Part shown: one piece after another, positions 50,725 to 59,588 of the stretch
Layout: each line of letters opens with the position of its first letter
Numbering within the stretch: position 1 is the first letter of the stretch
From: Lentzea cavernae
Lineage (GTDB): Bacteria > Actinomycetota > Actinomycetes > Mycobacteriales > Pseudonocardiaceae
Assembly (NCBI RefSeq): GCF_014653695.1
Contig: NZ_BNAR01000004.1
Location: 328,645 to 392,644, forward strand
Direction: 5' to 3'
Length of the DNA stretch: 64,000 nucleotides
Notes under the pieces: generated by a model
The model's database searches: none
What the model was told of the DNA's origin: nothing
Seen by the model: only the letters and a program-made list of their open reading frames with translations
Translations under genes and position numbers: made by a program

Positions 50725-52053
50725 TCAGGCGTGCGACACCCTGGTGAAGACGACGCCGAGCGAGTCGACCTCCTCCCCGGCCCTCCCGTGGAAACCGGCG
50801 ATCTGCCACCCGGCCGGAGCGGTGTAGGTGACGGCGTCCGGGGTCTCACTGCCCCCGGACACCGTGCGGCCCGTGCTGGTCGTGAACCGGGCGTAGAAGA
50901 TCCTCGTGCGCCCGCTGCTCTGTCCGGAGTGGAGGGTCACCGAGGTCAGGTGCTCCCCCGGTGACAACGTCAGCTGCCGCGCGGTTCCACCACCACCGCC
51001 GTGGCTGTAGGACGTGCCGTCGGCGAGCGTGAGCCCGACCTGGTCGACGCGGGAGCCGGCACGGAGGTTCACCCCGGCGACCCGCTGCCCCGGCGGAACC
51101 GAGGCCACGTCGGTGAACGGGGTGCCGTGCGGCCCGCCCCAGGCGTCGCTGAGGGACAGGCCGGGGTTGAGCGTCCACCGGAAGTCCGCGGCGATCGGGT
51201 AGTGGTCGGACAGCATCTTGTCGTCGGCGGTGCGGAAGGCCGCGTTCTCGTTGCCGTACCGGGTCAACTCGAGCGTGACGTACCTGTTGCCGCGGAACAG
51301 GATCTTGTCGACGACCTCGCACGCGTCGCTGACGTTCCGGTCGTCGCAGACCACCGCCGGGCTGTCGGCGGCCGGTGGCACGCCACCGCGTTCCTCCTGC
51401 ACCCAGGCGTCGGTCAGCCCGTTGGCGGAGACCAGTTCCCGGATGTTGTCGCCGGCGCGGGTGTAGCGCGTGTTGGTGTCGCCCGCGACCACCACCGCGT
51501 TGCCGGCCGAGTTGGCGGCGACGAACCGGGACAGCTCGCTGATGTTGGCCCGCCGGGCCGCTAGGTCCGCCTCGCTGTCGCCCGCGTTCGCGTGCACGTT
51601 GTAGAAGTCGATCAGCACGCCCTCGGCGACCCGGATCCGGGACCAGGTGAACCCCTTGGGGGTCAGGCAGTCCGTGCCGTTGCACCGGTCCCACCTGTCG
51701 CGGGCGAGGTCCGAGTACGGGTGGTCCGCCAGCGTGTTGAGCCCGTCGCCGAACGGGACGCCGCCACTGGTGGGCGTGCGGAACGGGTGGGTGTCGTTGG
51801 CGTAGAGCGACGCGTGGTAGTTGAAGTCCTCCTGGACGTGGACGACGTCGTACGGCCCGAGCCGCCGGCCGATGATCGGCGTGTTCACCTTCGGGTTGCC
51901 GCTCGACAGCCCCTCCGGCAGTCCGGCCACGTTGTAGCTCAGCACCGAGAAAGTCCCGCCGGGTGGTGGCGCGGCCACCGCGGGCCCGACGTGCGCGCTC
52001 GCGGCCAGCAAACCGGCCACAGCAACAGTTCTGGTCAACCAGGCCACTCCCAC
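50725..52053 (-). CDS. Secreted endonuclease/exonuclease/phosphatase-fold protein with jacalin-like domain
   Basis: A 442-residue exported protein. The signal peptide ends around AHVGPAVAAPPPG. The EEP (DNase I/sphingomyelinase) core has LSYNVAGLPEGL, VHVQEDFNYHASL, FYNVHANAGDSE, VVVAGDTNTRY and the catalytic DHYPIAADF. The last 130 residues form a jacalin-type beta-prism (AGWQIAGFHGRAGEEVDSLG), a sugar-binding module. It probably cleaves a phosphodiester, such as sphingomyelin-like lipids or nucleic acid, outside the cell. The GTG start gives a clean signal sequence; a second GTG two codons later is possible. Confidence 0.88.
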   Translation of the reverse strand: MGVAWLTRTVAVAGLLAASAHVGPAVAAPPPGGTFSVLSYNVAGLPEGLSSGNPKVNTPIIGRRLGPYDVVHVQEDFNYHASLYANDTHPFRTPTSGGVPFGDGLNTLADHPYSDLARDRWDRCNGTDCLTPKGFTWSRIRVAEGVLIDFYNVHANAGDSEADLAARRANISELSRFVAANSAGNAVVVAGDTNTRYTRAGDNIRELVSANGLTDAWVQEERGGVPPAADSPAVVCDDRNVSDACEVVDKILFRGNRYVTLELTRYGNENAAFRTADDKMLSDHYPIAADFRWTLNPGLSLSDAWGGPHGTPFTDVASVPPGQRVAGVNLRAGSRVDQVGLTLADGTSYSHGGGGGTARQLTLSPGEHLTSVTLHSGQSSGRTRIFYARFTTSTGRTVSGGSETPDAVTYTAPAGWQIAGFHGRAGEEVDSLGVVFTRVSHA

Positions 52054-52218
52054 CGCACGACTCCCGTCCAGTTCGGGGCACGACGCGGTGACAGTAGAGC
52101 AACGCGAGATGTTTTCACATATCGCGGACGTGAGAACCACACGGCCACAGCGCATCGACGTCGAATCGACAGCCGCGTTCGACGACAGGCCGCCGAACGC
52201 GTCCCGGAGAACCGGCGA

Positions 52219-52515
52219 TCACTCGTCCTCGATCGGGCCGCACGGGGCGATGTCGACGACGAGCGACCACGCCACCAGGTCGACCCGCAGGTCGCTGCGG
52301 ATCACGGGGATCCACCGGAGGTTCGTGCGCGGGTCGGCGATCTCGGCCCCGACCGCGACCGCGCGGCGGAACACCCCATCCGCGAACGGGGAGGGGTCGA
52401 AGAACGTGATGACGGCGCCTCTCTCGAGGTGCTCGGTGACAGATCTTTCGCTCACGGCACCGGACGAGTCGTCCGGTGACCGGAACGGGTCCCCGCGGGG
52501 CGCTGGAGTGGGCAT
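52219..52515 (-). CDS. Hypothetical protein
   Basis: A 98-residue soluble protein with strong GC3 codon bias from about residue 25 onward. The core VTEHLERGAVITFFDPSPFADGVFRRAVAVGAEI gives no recognisable family. It ends with acidic IEDE. GGGGAA precedes ATG 52515, but a GTG near 52455 could be the real start because codon bias is weaker before it. It is not clearly linked to neighbours. Confidence 0.55.
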   Translation of the reverse strand: MPTPAPRGDPFRSPDDSSGAVSERSVTEHLERGAVITFFDPSPFADGVFRRAVAVGAEIADPRTNLRWIPVIRSDLRVDLVAWSLVVDIAPCGPIEDE

Positions 52516-52671
52516 TTCCCCAGATACCCCGGGAGGACAGGGGTATTCGCGGCGACCGGGTCAGTTCGCCCGTCCGGATCTGTGGTGACGTGGTGCGGCT
52601 GAGCCCGGCCCCGCACGGTGTCGGCGGGGTTGCCGGGTGGTCGTGCGGCTGGTGGCTCTGCGCCGTCTGGA

Positions 52672-52779
52672 TCACGTCCCGGGATCGGCCCGGACCGCCT
52701 CCATCGCGTGTGCTGCCACGAACAGCACGCGGTCCCGGCCGGTGACGCCGTCGACCACGTCGTCGAGCTCACCCGACAC
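52672..52779 (-). CDS. Very short open frame, doubtful
   Basis: A 35-codon GTG-start frame (VSGELDDVVDGVTGRDRV..., ending ADPGT) just downstream of the GAF-ANTAR gene. Codon use is natural for this genome, and sense continues somewhat upstream of the GTG. It may be the remnant of a STAS or regulatory domain. The rest of 52516-52808 holds nothing I can identify. Confidence 0.25.
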   Translation of the reverse strand: MSGELDDVVDGVTGRDRVLFVAAHAMEAVRADPGT

Positions 52780-52808
52780 GGCCGCGACGGTGATGTCGCG
52801 GCCCGCGG

Positions 52809-53555
52809 TCAGGACCGGCCGAGTTCGGTATGTCGAACCGTGATCGTGCTGGCCAGGTCGAAGAGCTTCACGTTGAGCTGTTGAGAGGTCCGGCGGAGCA
52901 GGTCGAACGCCTCGTCGGCGGTGATGCCCTGCCTGTTCATCAGAATTCCCTTGGCCTGACCGATCACGTCCCTGCTGTTGACGGCCTGCCGGAACTGGGC
53001 CTGCCGGAGGTCCGCGAGCTCGGTCGCCCGCGCGTGCGCCAGGGCCAGCGAGCCGTGCGTGGCCAGCAGCAGGGCCGTGTGGCGGTCCACGGGGGCGAGA
53101 CCGTCGGCACGGCGCGAGTAGATGTTCAACGCCCCGGACAGCCGTTCCGGTCCCTTGGCCGGGAACAGCTCGCTGGACAGGATCGAGCGGAAGCCGTACC
53201 GGGCGGCCGCGGAGGCGAAGTCTGGCCAGCGGGTCTCGGCCGGCAGGTCACCGCTCTCGACGTACCCCGGGCTGTCGGGACGGGCCGCGTCGACGCAGGG
53301 ACCCCGTCCGGAGCGGTACTGCACCTGGTCGAGCTCGACGGCGACCTCGTCGGTCTGGACCGGTGTGTGGAACACGCCGTCGGGCGTCCGGACCGTCACG
53401 CTCACCATGTCCGCACCCGAAACCACGATCCCGGCCGCGTCGACGACCTGTTGCAGCGCCTCTGCCACGGTGGACGTGTGGAGCAGCCTGCGGGTCAACT
53501 CCTCGAAGTGGTCCACTTCCACGCCGACGGCACCGTCGTTCTGGTTCTCGATCAC
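52809..53555 (-). CDS. GAF-ANTAR RNA-binding antiterminator/regulator
   Basis: A 248-residue regulator. GAF domain residues about 15-165 (VQYRSGRGPCVDAARPD is typical). The ANTAR domain at the C-terminus (QFRQAVNSRDVIGQAKGILMNRQGITADEAFDLLRRTSQQLN) has the conserved alanine-containing helix that binds paired RNA hairpins. Such proteins act as transcription antiterminators in actinomycetes. GTG 53555 is the likely start; GGGGAGG is about 13 bases upstream, so the exact start is not certain. Confidence 0.9.
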   Translation of the reverse strand: MIENQNDGAVGVEVDHFEELTRRLLHTSTVAEALQQVVDAAGIVVSGADMVSVTVRTPDGVFHTPVQTDEVAVELDQVQYRSGRGPCVDAARPDSPGYVESGDLPAETRWPDFASAAARYGFRSILSSELFPAKGPERLSGALNIYSRRADGLAPVDRHTALLLATHGSLALAHARATELADLRQAQFRQAVNSRDVIGQAKGILMNRQGITADEAFDLLRRTSQQLNVKLFDLASTITVRHTELGRS

Positions 53556-53670
53556 GGAAACGATGCGCCTCCCCGAGCGGCGGTGAATGGTTCGGCATTC
53601 AGTGGACCAGTGGCGACCATCAGGCGAATACCGCAAAAGCGAAGTTCGGGGTGTTCGAAAAGCGAACCGG

Positions 53671-54999
53671 TCACGTGTCGTCTCGCAGAGTCCGCGAGGG
53701 CGTTTCGCCGTAGGCGACGCGGTACTGCGCCGCGAAGGTGCTCGCGCGGCTGAAGCCCCACCGCGCCCCGATCCGGGTCACGGTCGAGGCACCGGGGTCG
53801 GAGGCCTGCAGCTCGGTCCGGGCACCGTCGAGCCGGACGCGGCGCAGGTACGCCATCGGTGTCGTGCCGAGGTGCCGGCGGAACGACAGCTGCACCGCGC
53901 GCACGGTGACGCAGGCGGCGGTGGCGATGTCCGCCGCGCTGATGTCCCTGTCGGCGTTGGACTCGATGAACGCCATCGCCCGCCGCAGGGTCTGCAGATG
54001 GGCGTCGTGTTCGTCCGCCGCGCCCGGCGGCGAGAGCACGGTGTTCGGGAACGTCCGCAGCACCGTCGCCGCGAGGTACCGGTTGGCCGTCGACACGAGC
54101 AGGAGGTCTGCGTCGGACGCGGCGAGCACGGTGTCGCGCACGTGCGTGATCGCCGCCCGCAACCGGCCACCCGCCACGGCGTCGAACGGGCGGTGGCTCA
54201 GCAGCCTGAAACCCCGGTCGTGACCCGTGACCTGGGAGAAGAGGTCAGGTGTCAGCAGCGTGACGCGGGCACGGGCGTTGCTGATCCGGCCCGAGACCGG
54301 CAGGTCCGGCGGCGCGAAGGAGAACAGCTCGCCGGGCCCGAACGCCTCCGGTTCCCGCTGCCCCCGGACCAGGTGGTCCGCGACCGCGCCCGACTCGACG
54401 TCGACGAGGCAGACCCTGCCCATCGGTCCGACGTCGTAGGTCATGCCGAAGCCGACGTCCAGCTCGTCGACGCTGATCTCACCGGCCGCGAGCCTGGTGA
54501 GGCGCACCTGCGCCCGCCCGGCCGCGCAGCCGATCCGCATCGGCGCGTACGAGGTGCTCAGGAGCTTCTGGAGGACTTTCAGGTCCGTGTCGGCGAACGA
54601 CCGCCTGTCCACCACCGACCCCAGCGGCCGAGTCACCGGCGGGGTGGTGCCGGCGTGCCCGGCGAGCGCCTGGTCGAGCGTGCCGAACCTCGGCACGGCG
54701 CCGTTCGGGTCGATGACGTCGAGCACCACGGACACCGCCGTGCTCGCCGGATCGGGCACCAGCACGCACTCGACGCCCCGTGCGGCGCAGCCACCGGCGA
54801 ACGCGATCAACGTCCTGGCGGTGTGCACGGACACCAGTCCGACGCCTCGCAGGTCCAGCACCACCAGCGTCGCGGTCGGGACGACGGCCGCCGCCAGCGT
54901 CCTCGCCAGCAGTCCGGGGCTCACCTCGCTGACGACGTTCGGGAGGGTGAGCACCAGCGCGTCACCGATCTGCCTGGGGCTGATCGCCACGTGCTCCAC
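53671..54999 (-). CDS. AraC-family regulator with N-terminal STAS domain
   Basis: A 442-residue protein. Residues about 1-120 form a STAS/anti-sigma-antagonist-like domain (LVVLDLRGVGLVSVHTARTLIAFAGG). The middle is an AraC-binding sensor domain (FSFAPPDLPVSG), and the C-terminal 100 residues are a double HTH (DISAADIATAACVTVRAVQLSFRRHLGTTPMAYLRRVRL). The STAS serine/threonine appears as S in LVSVHTA. GTG 54999 has AAGG seven bases upstream. The unusual STAS-AraC combination suggests a link with stress or antisigma signalling. About 280 bases upstream, to 55282, hold no gene. Confidence 0.87.
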   Translation of the reverse strand: MEHVAISPRQIGDALVLTLPNVVSEVSPGLLARTLAAAVVPTATLVVLDLRGVGLVSVHTARTLIAFAGGCAARGVECVLVPDPASTAVSVVLDVIDPNGAVPRFGTLDQALAGHAGTTPPVTRPLGSVVDRRSFADTDLKVLQKLLSTSYAPMRIGCAAGRAQVRLTRLAAGEISVDELDVGFGMTYDVGPMGRVCLVDVESGAVADHLVRGQREPEAFGPGELFSFAPPDLPVSGRISNARARVTLLTPDLFSQVTGHDRGFRLLSHRPFDAVAGGRLRAAITHVRDTVLAASDADLLLVSTANRYLAATVLRTFPNTVLSPPGAADEHDAHLQTLRRAMAFIESNADRDISAADIATAACVTVRAVQLSFRRHLGTTPMAYLRRVRLDGARTELQASDPGASTVTRIGARWGFSRASTFAAQYRVAYGETPSRTLRDDT

Positions 55000-55282
55000 T
55001 GCCCAGCCTTCCGCCGGCGGATCAGGGCCCCTCGGTCGAGTCCGAAGGGGTGCGCGAGCCCATCCGCTCATCCCACCCGGTCACGCCTCCCGGTGGGAAC
55101 TCCACGACCAACGTACCGCGCCGGGCACCAGGGCGAACCTCGGCGCACGAACGGCCGTGTCCGTGCATCCCGGTGCGGCGCGAGAGGGCCCGCGCGGTGG
55201 TGCCGCAGAAGGTGCACGTTCCACGAGACCCGTGCACTGCATCCGTTGCGCACAAAGAAGGTTGGCGCACTGGAGCACCTGG

Positions 55283-56089
55283 TCACAAACCTTGGTCACG
55301 GCCGGAAACCGTGCTGAGGAAAGAAAGGAGCGCCTCGGCGGTACCGGCGGGGTTGTCCCGGTGCGCGAGGTGCCCGGCGCCGGGGATGACGCGGTAGCGG
55401 ATGTTGGCGTGCCGGCGCGCCCAGCGCGGGGCCGCGGTCGGGATGATGCCGTTGCGGTCGTGCTCACCGCGGCAGACCAGGGTCGGCACGTGCAGCCGCC
55501 TCCGCGGGTCGATGTGCCGGATGGCGTCGGCGAACGCCGACCACATCCCGGCCAGCGCCTCCTTGGTGACGTGCCGGGCGACCTCGCGGGTGTGGGCGGC
55601 GGCCCCGGCGGTGCGGGTGCCGTGGGTGGCGGCGCGGCGGCGCAACAGCCACGACGGCATCAACCTGACCAGGGGCACCGAGGCGCGCAGGGCGGCCATC
55701 GGCACGGCGGCGGGACGGTGCACGAGGCTGGTCCCGCCGATCACGACCAGGGCGAGCACGCGGTGGGGTGACTGGATCGCCGCCTCCTGGCTGATGTAGG
55801 CACCGAGCGAGTGCCCGACGAGAACCGCCTGCCGCGCACCGCTCTCGTCGACCAGCCGCACCACGTCGCGGGCGGCGCCGGCGAGGGTGAAATCACCGGC
55901 GCCGGACGGGTTCACGCCGTGGCCCGGCAGGTTCCAGGTGACCACGCGGTACCCGGCGGCGACGAACGACGGCGTCAGGACGTCGAACGTGCTGTGGTCG
56001 TCGTAGAAGCCGTGGGTGAAGACCACGACGGTGCCGCCGGGGTCGCCCTGGACCCAGCACGGCGCACCTGACGATCGGACCTCGGACAT
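55283..56089 (-). CDS. Alpha/beta hydrolase
   Basis: A 268-residue hydrolase. The oxyanion HGFYDDHSTFDVL, nucleophile elbow GHSLGA and catalytic histidine GAGHLAHRDNP near the C-terminus are all in place; the acid is probably the aspartate of RGEHDRNGI. It has no signal peptide. The substrate is unknown (ester or C-C hydrolase). It is divergent from the TPP enzyme gene with about 125 bases between them. Confidence 0.9.
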   Translation of the reverse strand: MSEVRSSGAPCWVQGDPGGTVVVFTHGFYDDHSTFDVLTPSFVAAGYRVVTWNLPGHGVNPSGAGDFTLAGAARDVVRLVDESGARQAVLVGHSLGAYISQEAAIQSPHRVLALVVIGGTSLVHRPAAVPMAALRASVPLVRLMPSWLLRRRAATHGTRTAGAAAHTREVARHVTKEALAGMWSAFADAIRHIDPRRRLHVPTLVCRGEHDRNGIIPTAAPRWARRHANIRYRVIPGAGHLAHRDNPAGTAEALLSFLSTVSGRDQGL

Positions 56090-56216
56090 TGCGCCGGAGT
56101 TGCCCAGAACGGCGCGGTGAAACCGGGGAGGTGCGGGACAGGAACGCACCGGTTGGACCGCGATCACAGGGGTACGCCAGCCACTGGAGCTCACGACAGC
56201 GGAGGGAAGTGGCGAG

Positions 56217-57995
56217 ATGGCCCGCACGGTGGCGGACGCCCTGATCGACCGGTTGCGCACGTGGGGCGTGCCGAGGATCTTCGGCTACGCCGGTGACGGG
56301 ATCGACCCGCTGCTGGCGGCGCTGCACCGCGCGGACGGGGAGCCGGAGTTCGTGTCGGCGCGGCACGAGGAGATGGCCGCGTTCATGGCGACCGGCCACG
56401 CGAAGTACTCGGGCACTCCCGGGGTGTGCCTCGCCACCCAGGGGCCGGGGGCGATCCACCTGCTCAACGGCCTGTACGACGCCAAGCTCGACCACCGCCC
56501 GGTCGTGGCGATCGTCGGGCAGGTGGTGTCCACCGCGCTCGGCACGGGCTACCTGCAGGAGGTGGACCTGCACACGTTGTTCAAGGACGTCTGCGGGCAG
56601 TACCTGCAGACGGTCTCCACTCCCGAGCAGCTGCCCGTGCTGCTCGACAACGCGATGCGCACCGCCATCGCCGAACGCGCGCCGACGTGCCTCATCATCC
56701 CGCACGACGTGCAGCGCGCCGACGCCGTCGACGAACCTCCTCACACCCACGGCGTCGTTCCGTCGTCGGCGGTCCTGAGCCGGCCGAGGGTCCTGCCGCG
56801 CGAGGAGGAACTACACCGCGCCGCCGAGGTGCTGAACGCGGGGTCCAGGGTCGCGCTGCTGATCGGCCGCGGCGCCGCGGGCGCCCAGGAGGAGATCGCC
56901 GAGGTCGTCGCCACGCTCGGTGCGGGCGCCACCGCGTCGTTGGTCGGCAAGCCCGTGGTGCCGGAGGACGCGCCGTGGCACACCGGCGTGATGGGGCACC
57001 TGGGCACCACCGCCAGCGCGGAGCTGATGGCCGGGTGCGACACGTTGCTGATCATCGGGTGCAACGACCCATGGACGGAGTTCTACCCGGCGCCGGGCCA
57101 GGCTCGGGCGGTGCAGATCGACATCGAGGCCCGCGTCGTCGGCAGCAAGTACCCGGTCGAGGTGCCGCTCACCGGGGACGCCACCGAGACGTTGCGGATG
57201 CTCCTGCCGCTGCTGCGGCAACGCGAGGACCGGGCGTGGGAGAACAAGGTGTTCGACAGCGTCGTGCGCTGGCGTGCTCTCGCGGGCCGCCGCGCCAACG
57301 CCCCGGCCGACCCCCTGAACCCGGAACTGGTCGTGCACGCGCTGTCCGGGCAGATGCCGGCCGACGCGCAGGTCGCCGTGGACGTCGGTTCGTCGTGCTA
57401 CTGGTACGCCCGGCACCTCGCGCTGCCGGTCGGGGTGCCCGCCCACACGTCCAGCTACCTGGCGTCCATGGGCTGCGCCATGCCCTACGGCATCGCGGCC
57501 AAGCTGCACGCTCCACAAAGGCCGGTCGTGGTGCTCGCCGGTGACGGGGCCATGCAGATGAACGGACTTCTCGAGCTGATCACCGTCGCCGACCGCTGGC
57601 GGTCCTGGGACGACCCGAGGTTCGTCGTGCTGGTGCTGCACAACCAGGACCTCAACGAGGTGACGTGGGAGCAGCGGGAGATGGAGGGCGACCCGCGTTT
57701 CCCGGCGTCCCAACGGGTTCCCGCCTTCCCCTACGCCGCCTACGCCGAGCTCCTCGGCCTGCGCGGCATCCGGGTGGAGGCGCCCGACGACGTGGACAAG
57801 GCGTGGCACGACGCGTTCCAGGCCGACCGGCCGGTGGTCGTCGAGGCCCTCGTGGATCCCGCCGTACCGCTGCTGGCGCCGGACCTCCCCGACAGCAAGG
57901 TGGACATGATGCTGCGCGGACTGGAGCAGGAACCCGACGGTGGCGCCGCGAGGGAACAGCTGCTGCGCCAACGCTCCGAGGAGCGGGACCGGTGA
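56217..57995 (+). CDS. Pyruvate oxidase/dehydrogenase-like TPP enzyme
   Basis: A 592-residue thiamine-diphosphate enzyme of the POX/acetolactate synthase superfamily. Glu in FVSARHEEMAAFMATGHAKY activates the cofactor; the C-terminal TPP site is GDGAMQMNGLLELITVADRW with NQDLNEVTWEQR. It resembles PoxB-type pyruvate oxidases more than acetolactate synthase. A C-terminal helical tail replaces the PoxB lipid-binding peptide. It is a single gene, not part of an operon, and probably works in pyruvate or acetate metabolism. Confidence 0.9.
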   Translation: MARTVADALIDRLRTWGVPRIFGYAGDGIDPLLAALHRADGEPEFVSARHEEMAAFMATGHAKYSGTPGVCLATQGPGAIHLLNGLYDAKLDHRPVVAIVGQVVSTALGTGYLQEVDLHTLFKDVCGQYLQTVSTPEQLPVLLDNAMRTAIAERAPTCLIIPHDVQRADAVDEPPHTHGVVPSSAVLSRPRVLPREEELHRAAEVLNAGSRVALLIGRGAAGAQEEIAEVVATLGAGATASLVGKPVVPEDAPWHTGVMGHLGTTASAELMAGCDTLLIIGCNDPWTEFYPAPGQARAVQIDIEARVVGSKYPVEVPLTGDATETLRMLLPLLRQREDRAWENKVFDSVVRWRALAGRRANAPADPLNPELVVHALSGQMPADAQVAVDVGSSCYWYARHLALPVGVPAHTSSYLASMGCAMPYGIAAKLHAPQRPVVVLAGDGAMQMNGLLELITVADRWRSWDDPRFVVLVLHNQDLNEVTWEQREMEGDPRFPASQRVPAFPYAAYAELLGLRGIRVEAPDDVDKAWHDAFQADRPVVVEALVDPAVPLLAPDLPDSKVDMMLRGLEQEPDGGAAREQLLRQRSEERDR

Positions 57996-58180
57996 CGGGC
58001 CGCCTCGTTCGTCCCCCGGCTCGACGGGTGGTCCGGCCGCACGTGATCACCTCGGCGGTCATGGGCGTCGCCGCTCGGCGGTGCGCTGGTCGGTAGCCGC
58101 CGACATCGCCACGGGGTGGGTGCTGACACTGCTGGCCCCCGCCGCCGGTGCTCACGCCGTGGCGGCCCTGTTCCAGCGCG

Positions 58181-58678
58181 TCAGCCGAGCAGCTCCGCCA
58201 CCTGCACCGTCCTGTCGCGGGGCCACGACCGGTGCAGGCCGCCGCGGAAGTCCACCTCGGCCTCGTCGCCGACCTCGACCGCCGTCACCTGACCGATCGG
58301 CCCGATCGAGCCGAACAGGCGGACGACGTCTCCCGGTGACAGCTCGTCCGCCTGCTTGACCTCGGTGTTGCGGGCGGGGGACGCGGGCTTGAGCCGGGTG
58401 GTGAACAGCTTCCAGGCCCCACCGCACACCACGGGCGTGACCAGCACCAGGACCCCGGCGGTCACGGGGTATGCGCGGACGAGCGCGGCCGCGGCCACCA
58501 GCGCCTGCACCAGGCCCGTCAGCGCGGCGACGACCACGGAGCTCACGGGGTTGCGTCCCACTTGGAGCCAGCCCGTCGTGCGCACCCAGCCGCCGGTGGT
58601 GAGGCCGCGCGGGCTCCTGCCGTCCGGGAGGCGGAACGCGGTCTCGGCGGCCGGGCGGAAGAGGTCTTCAGTCGGCAC
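58181..58678 (-). CDS. Small membrane protein of unknown function
   Basis: A 165-residue protein with two hydrophobic helices at about residues 45-90 (VVVAALTGLVQALVAAAALV and AGVLVLVTPVVCGGAW). The cytoplasmic tail has an SH3/KOW-like beta pattern (LSPGDVVRLFGSIGPIGQV). No family is recognised. The GTG start overlaps the stop of the SNase-like gene by 11 bases, so the two are co-translated. Confidence 0.7.
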   Translation of the reverse strand: MPTEDLFRPAAETAFRLPDGRSPRGLTTGGWVRTTGWLQVGRNPVSSVVVAALTGLVQALVAAAALVRAYPVTAGVLVLVTPVVCGGAWKLFTTRLKPASPARNTEVKQADELSPGDVVRLFGSIGPIGQVTAVEVGDEAEVDFRGGLHRSWPRDRTVQVAELLG

Positions 58679-59573
58679 GCCGCCACCTCAGCTGGTTCTT
58701 GGGGTTGCGGGTGCAGACCATCTCGTGGCCGTCCGGCGTCGTCCTGCGCGCGCCCTCGACGAGGCAGAACCTGCCCAGCCTGGGGTCGTCCCACTCCTCG
58801 GTGGGCGGCGGGGGCGGCGGGGCGGGCGGCGAGGGCGGTGGCACCGGTCCGGGAGAGGGCGCGGTGGTCGTCGTGGGTGCTGTCGTCGTGACCGGGTCCG
58901 GCGTGGACGGCGGGGGTGCGCTGGAGGAGGTCGTCGTGGCCGAACCGGGGGCGCAGGCCGCCGACCAGAGGCCCCGGCGCTCCTCGCGAGCCGTCGACTC
59001 GACCGGCGCGAGGTCGCCGCGAGCGGACGTGTCCGCCTGCGCCAGGCCCCCGCTCACGACGGACCGCGCGTAGTCCGAGCCGTCCGGCAGGCGCACGTCG
59101 ACCGCGATCCGGTCGTCGTCGGAGACGTCGTCCTTCCTGACGACCAGCCGGACGTTCTCCCCGGCCAGGAGCTCCCGGGCGGTGGCGCGGGACTCCGCCG
59201 CCCAGCAGTCCGCCGTCCGGCTGAGCCCGGCGACGCGGCCGCGGAAGGCGAGGCCGGTGGCGAGGTCAGCGCCCTCGAAGAGGTCGACGTCGGAGACGGC
59301 GCTGATGGTGACCTCGACCGAGTCGCCCCTGCTAGTGGCCTCGTCGAGGCCGCCGCCGCCCCGTTGTCGCGGGGTCCCGGCACCGCTGAAGCCGACCGCG
59401 CCGGTGGTGGCGAGCGCGGTGAGGACACCGAGGCACGCGACCACCAGTCGTGCGCGCCGGCCTGAGCGCCACCAGAGGCGGCGAACGGCTCCCGGACGGA
59501 TCTCGGACTCGGCTGTGCTGGGCAAATGACGTCTCCGGGCTCGGTGGAGGTGTTGTCCCCAGCAGATACGCAT
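58668..59573 (-). CDS. Secreted or anchored SNase-like protein with Pro-rich tail
   Basis: A 301-residue protein with an N-terminal membrane segment (RLVVACLGVLTALATTGAVG). The middle 130 residues look like a staphylococcal-nuclease fold: VDLFEGADLATGLAFRGRVAGLS, RATARELLAGENVRLVVRKD, RIAVDVRLPDGSDYARSVV. However, the catalytic Arg/Asp pattern is not clear. A Thr/Pro/Ser-rich linker follows, then a short cysteine-containing end. ATG 59573 is uncertain: TTG about 17 codons later has GGAG seven bases upstream. Confidence 0.72.
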   Translation of the reverse strand: MRICWGQHLHRARRRHLPSTAESEIRPGAVRRLWWRSGRRARLVVACLGVLTALATTGAVGFSGAGTPRQRGGGGLDEATSRGDSVEVTISAVSDVDLFEGADLATGLAFRGRVAGLSRTADCWAAESRATARELLAGENVRLVVRKDDVSDDDRIAVDVRLPDGSDYARSVVSGGLAQADTSARGDLAPVESTAREERRGLWSAACAPGSATTTSSSAPPPSTPDPVTTTAPTTTTAPSPGPVPPPSPPAPPPPPPTEEWDDPRLGRFCLVEGARRTTPDGHEMVCTRNPKNQLRWRRAD

Positions 59574-59588
59574 CGGACGCCGAAGAGT

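Noticed and set aside
57992..58180. Short plus-strand GTG frame overlapping the TPP enzyme stop
   Set aside because: 34 codons, Arg-rich and without support; treated as noncoding.
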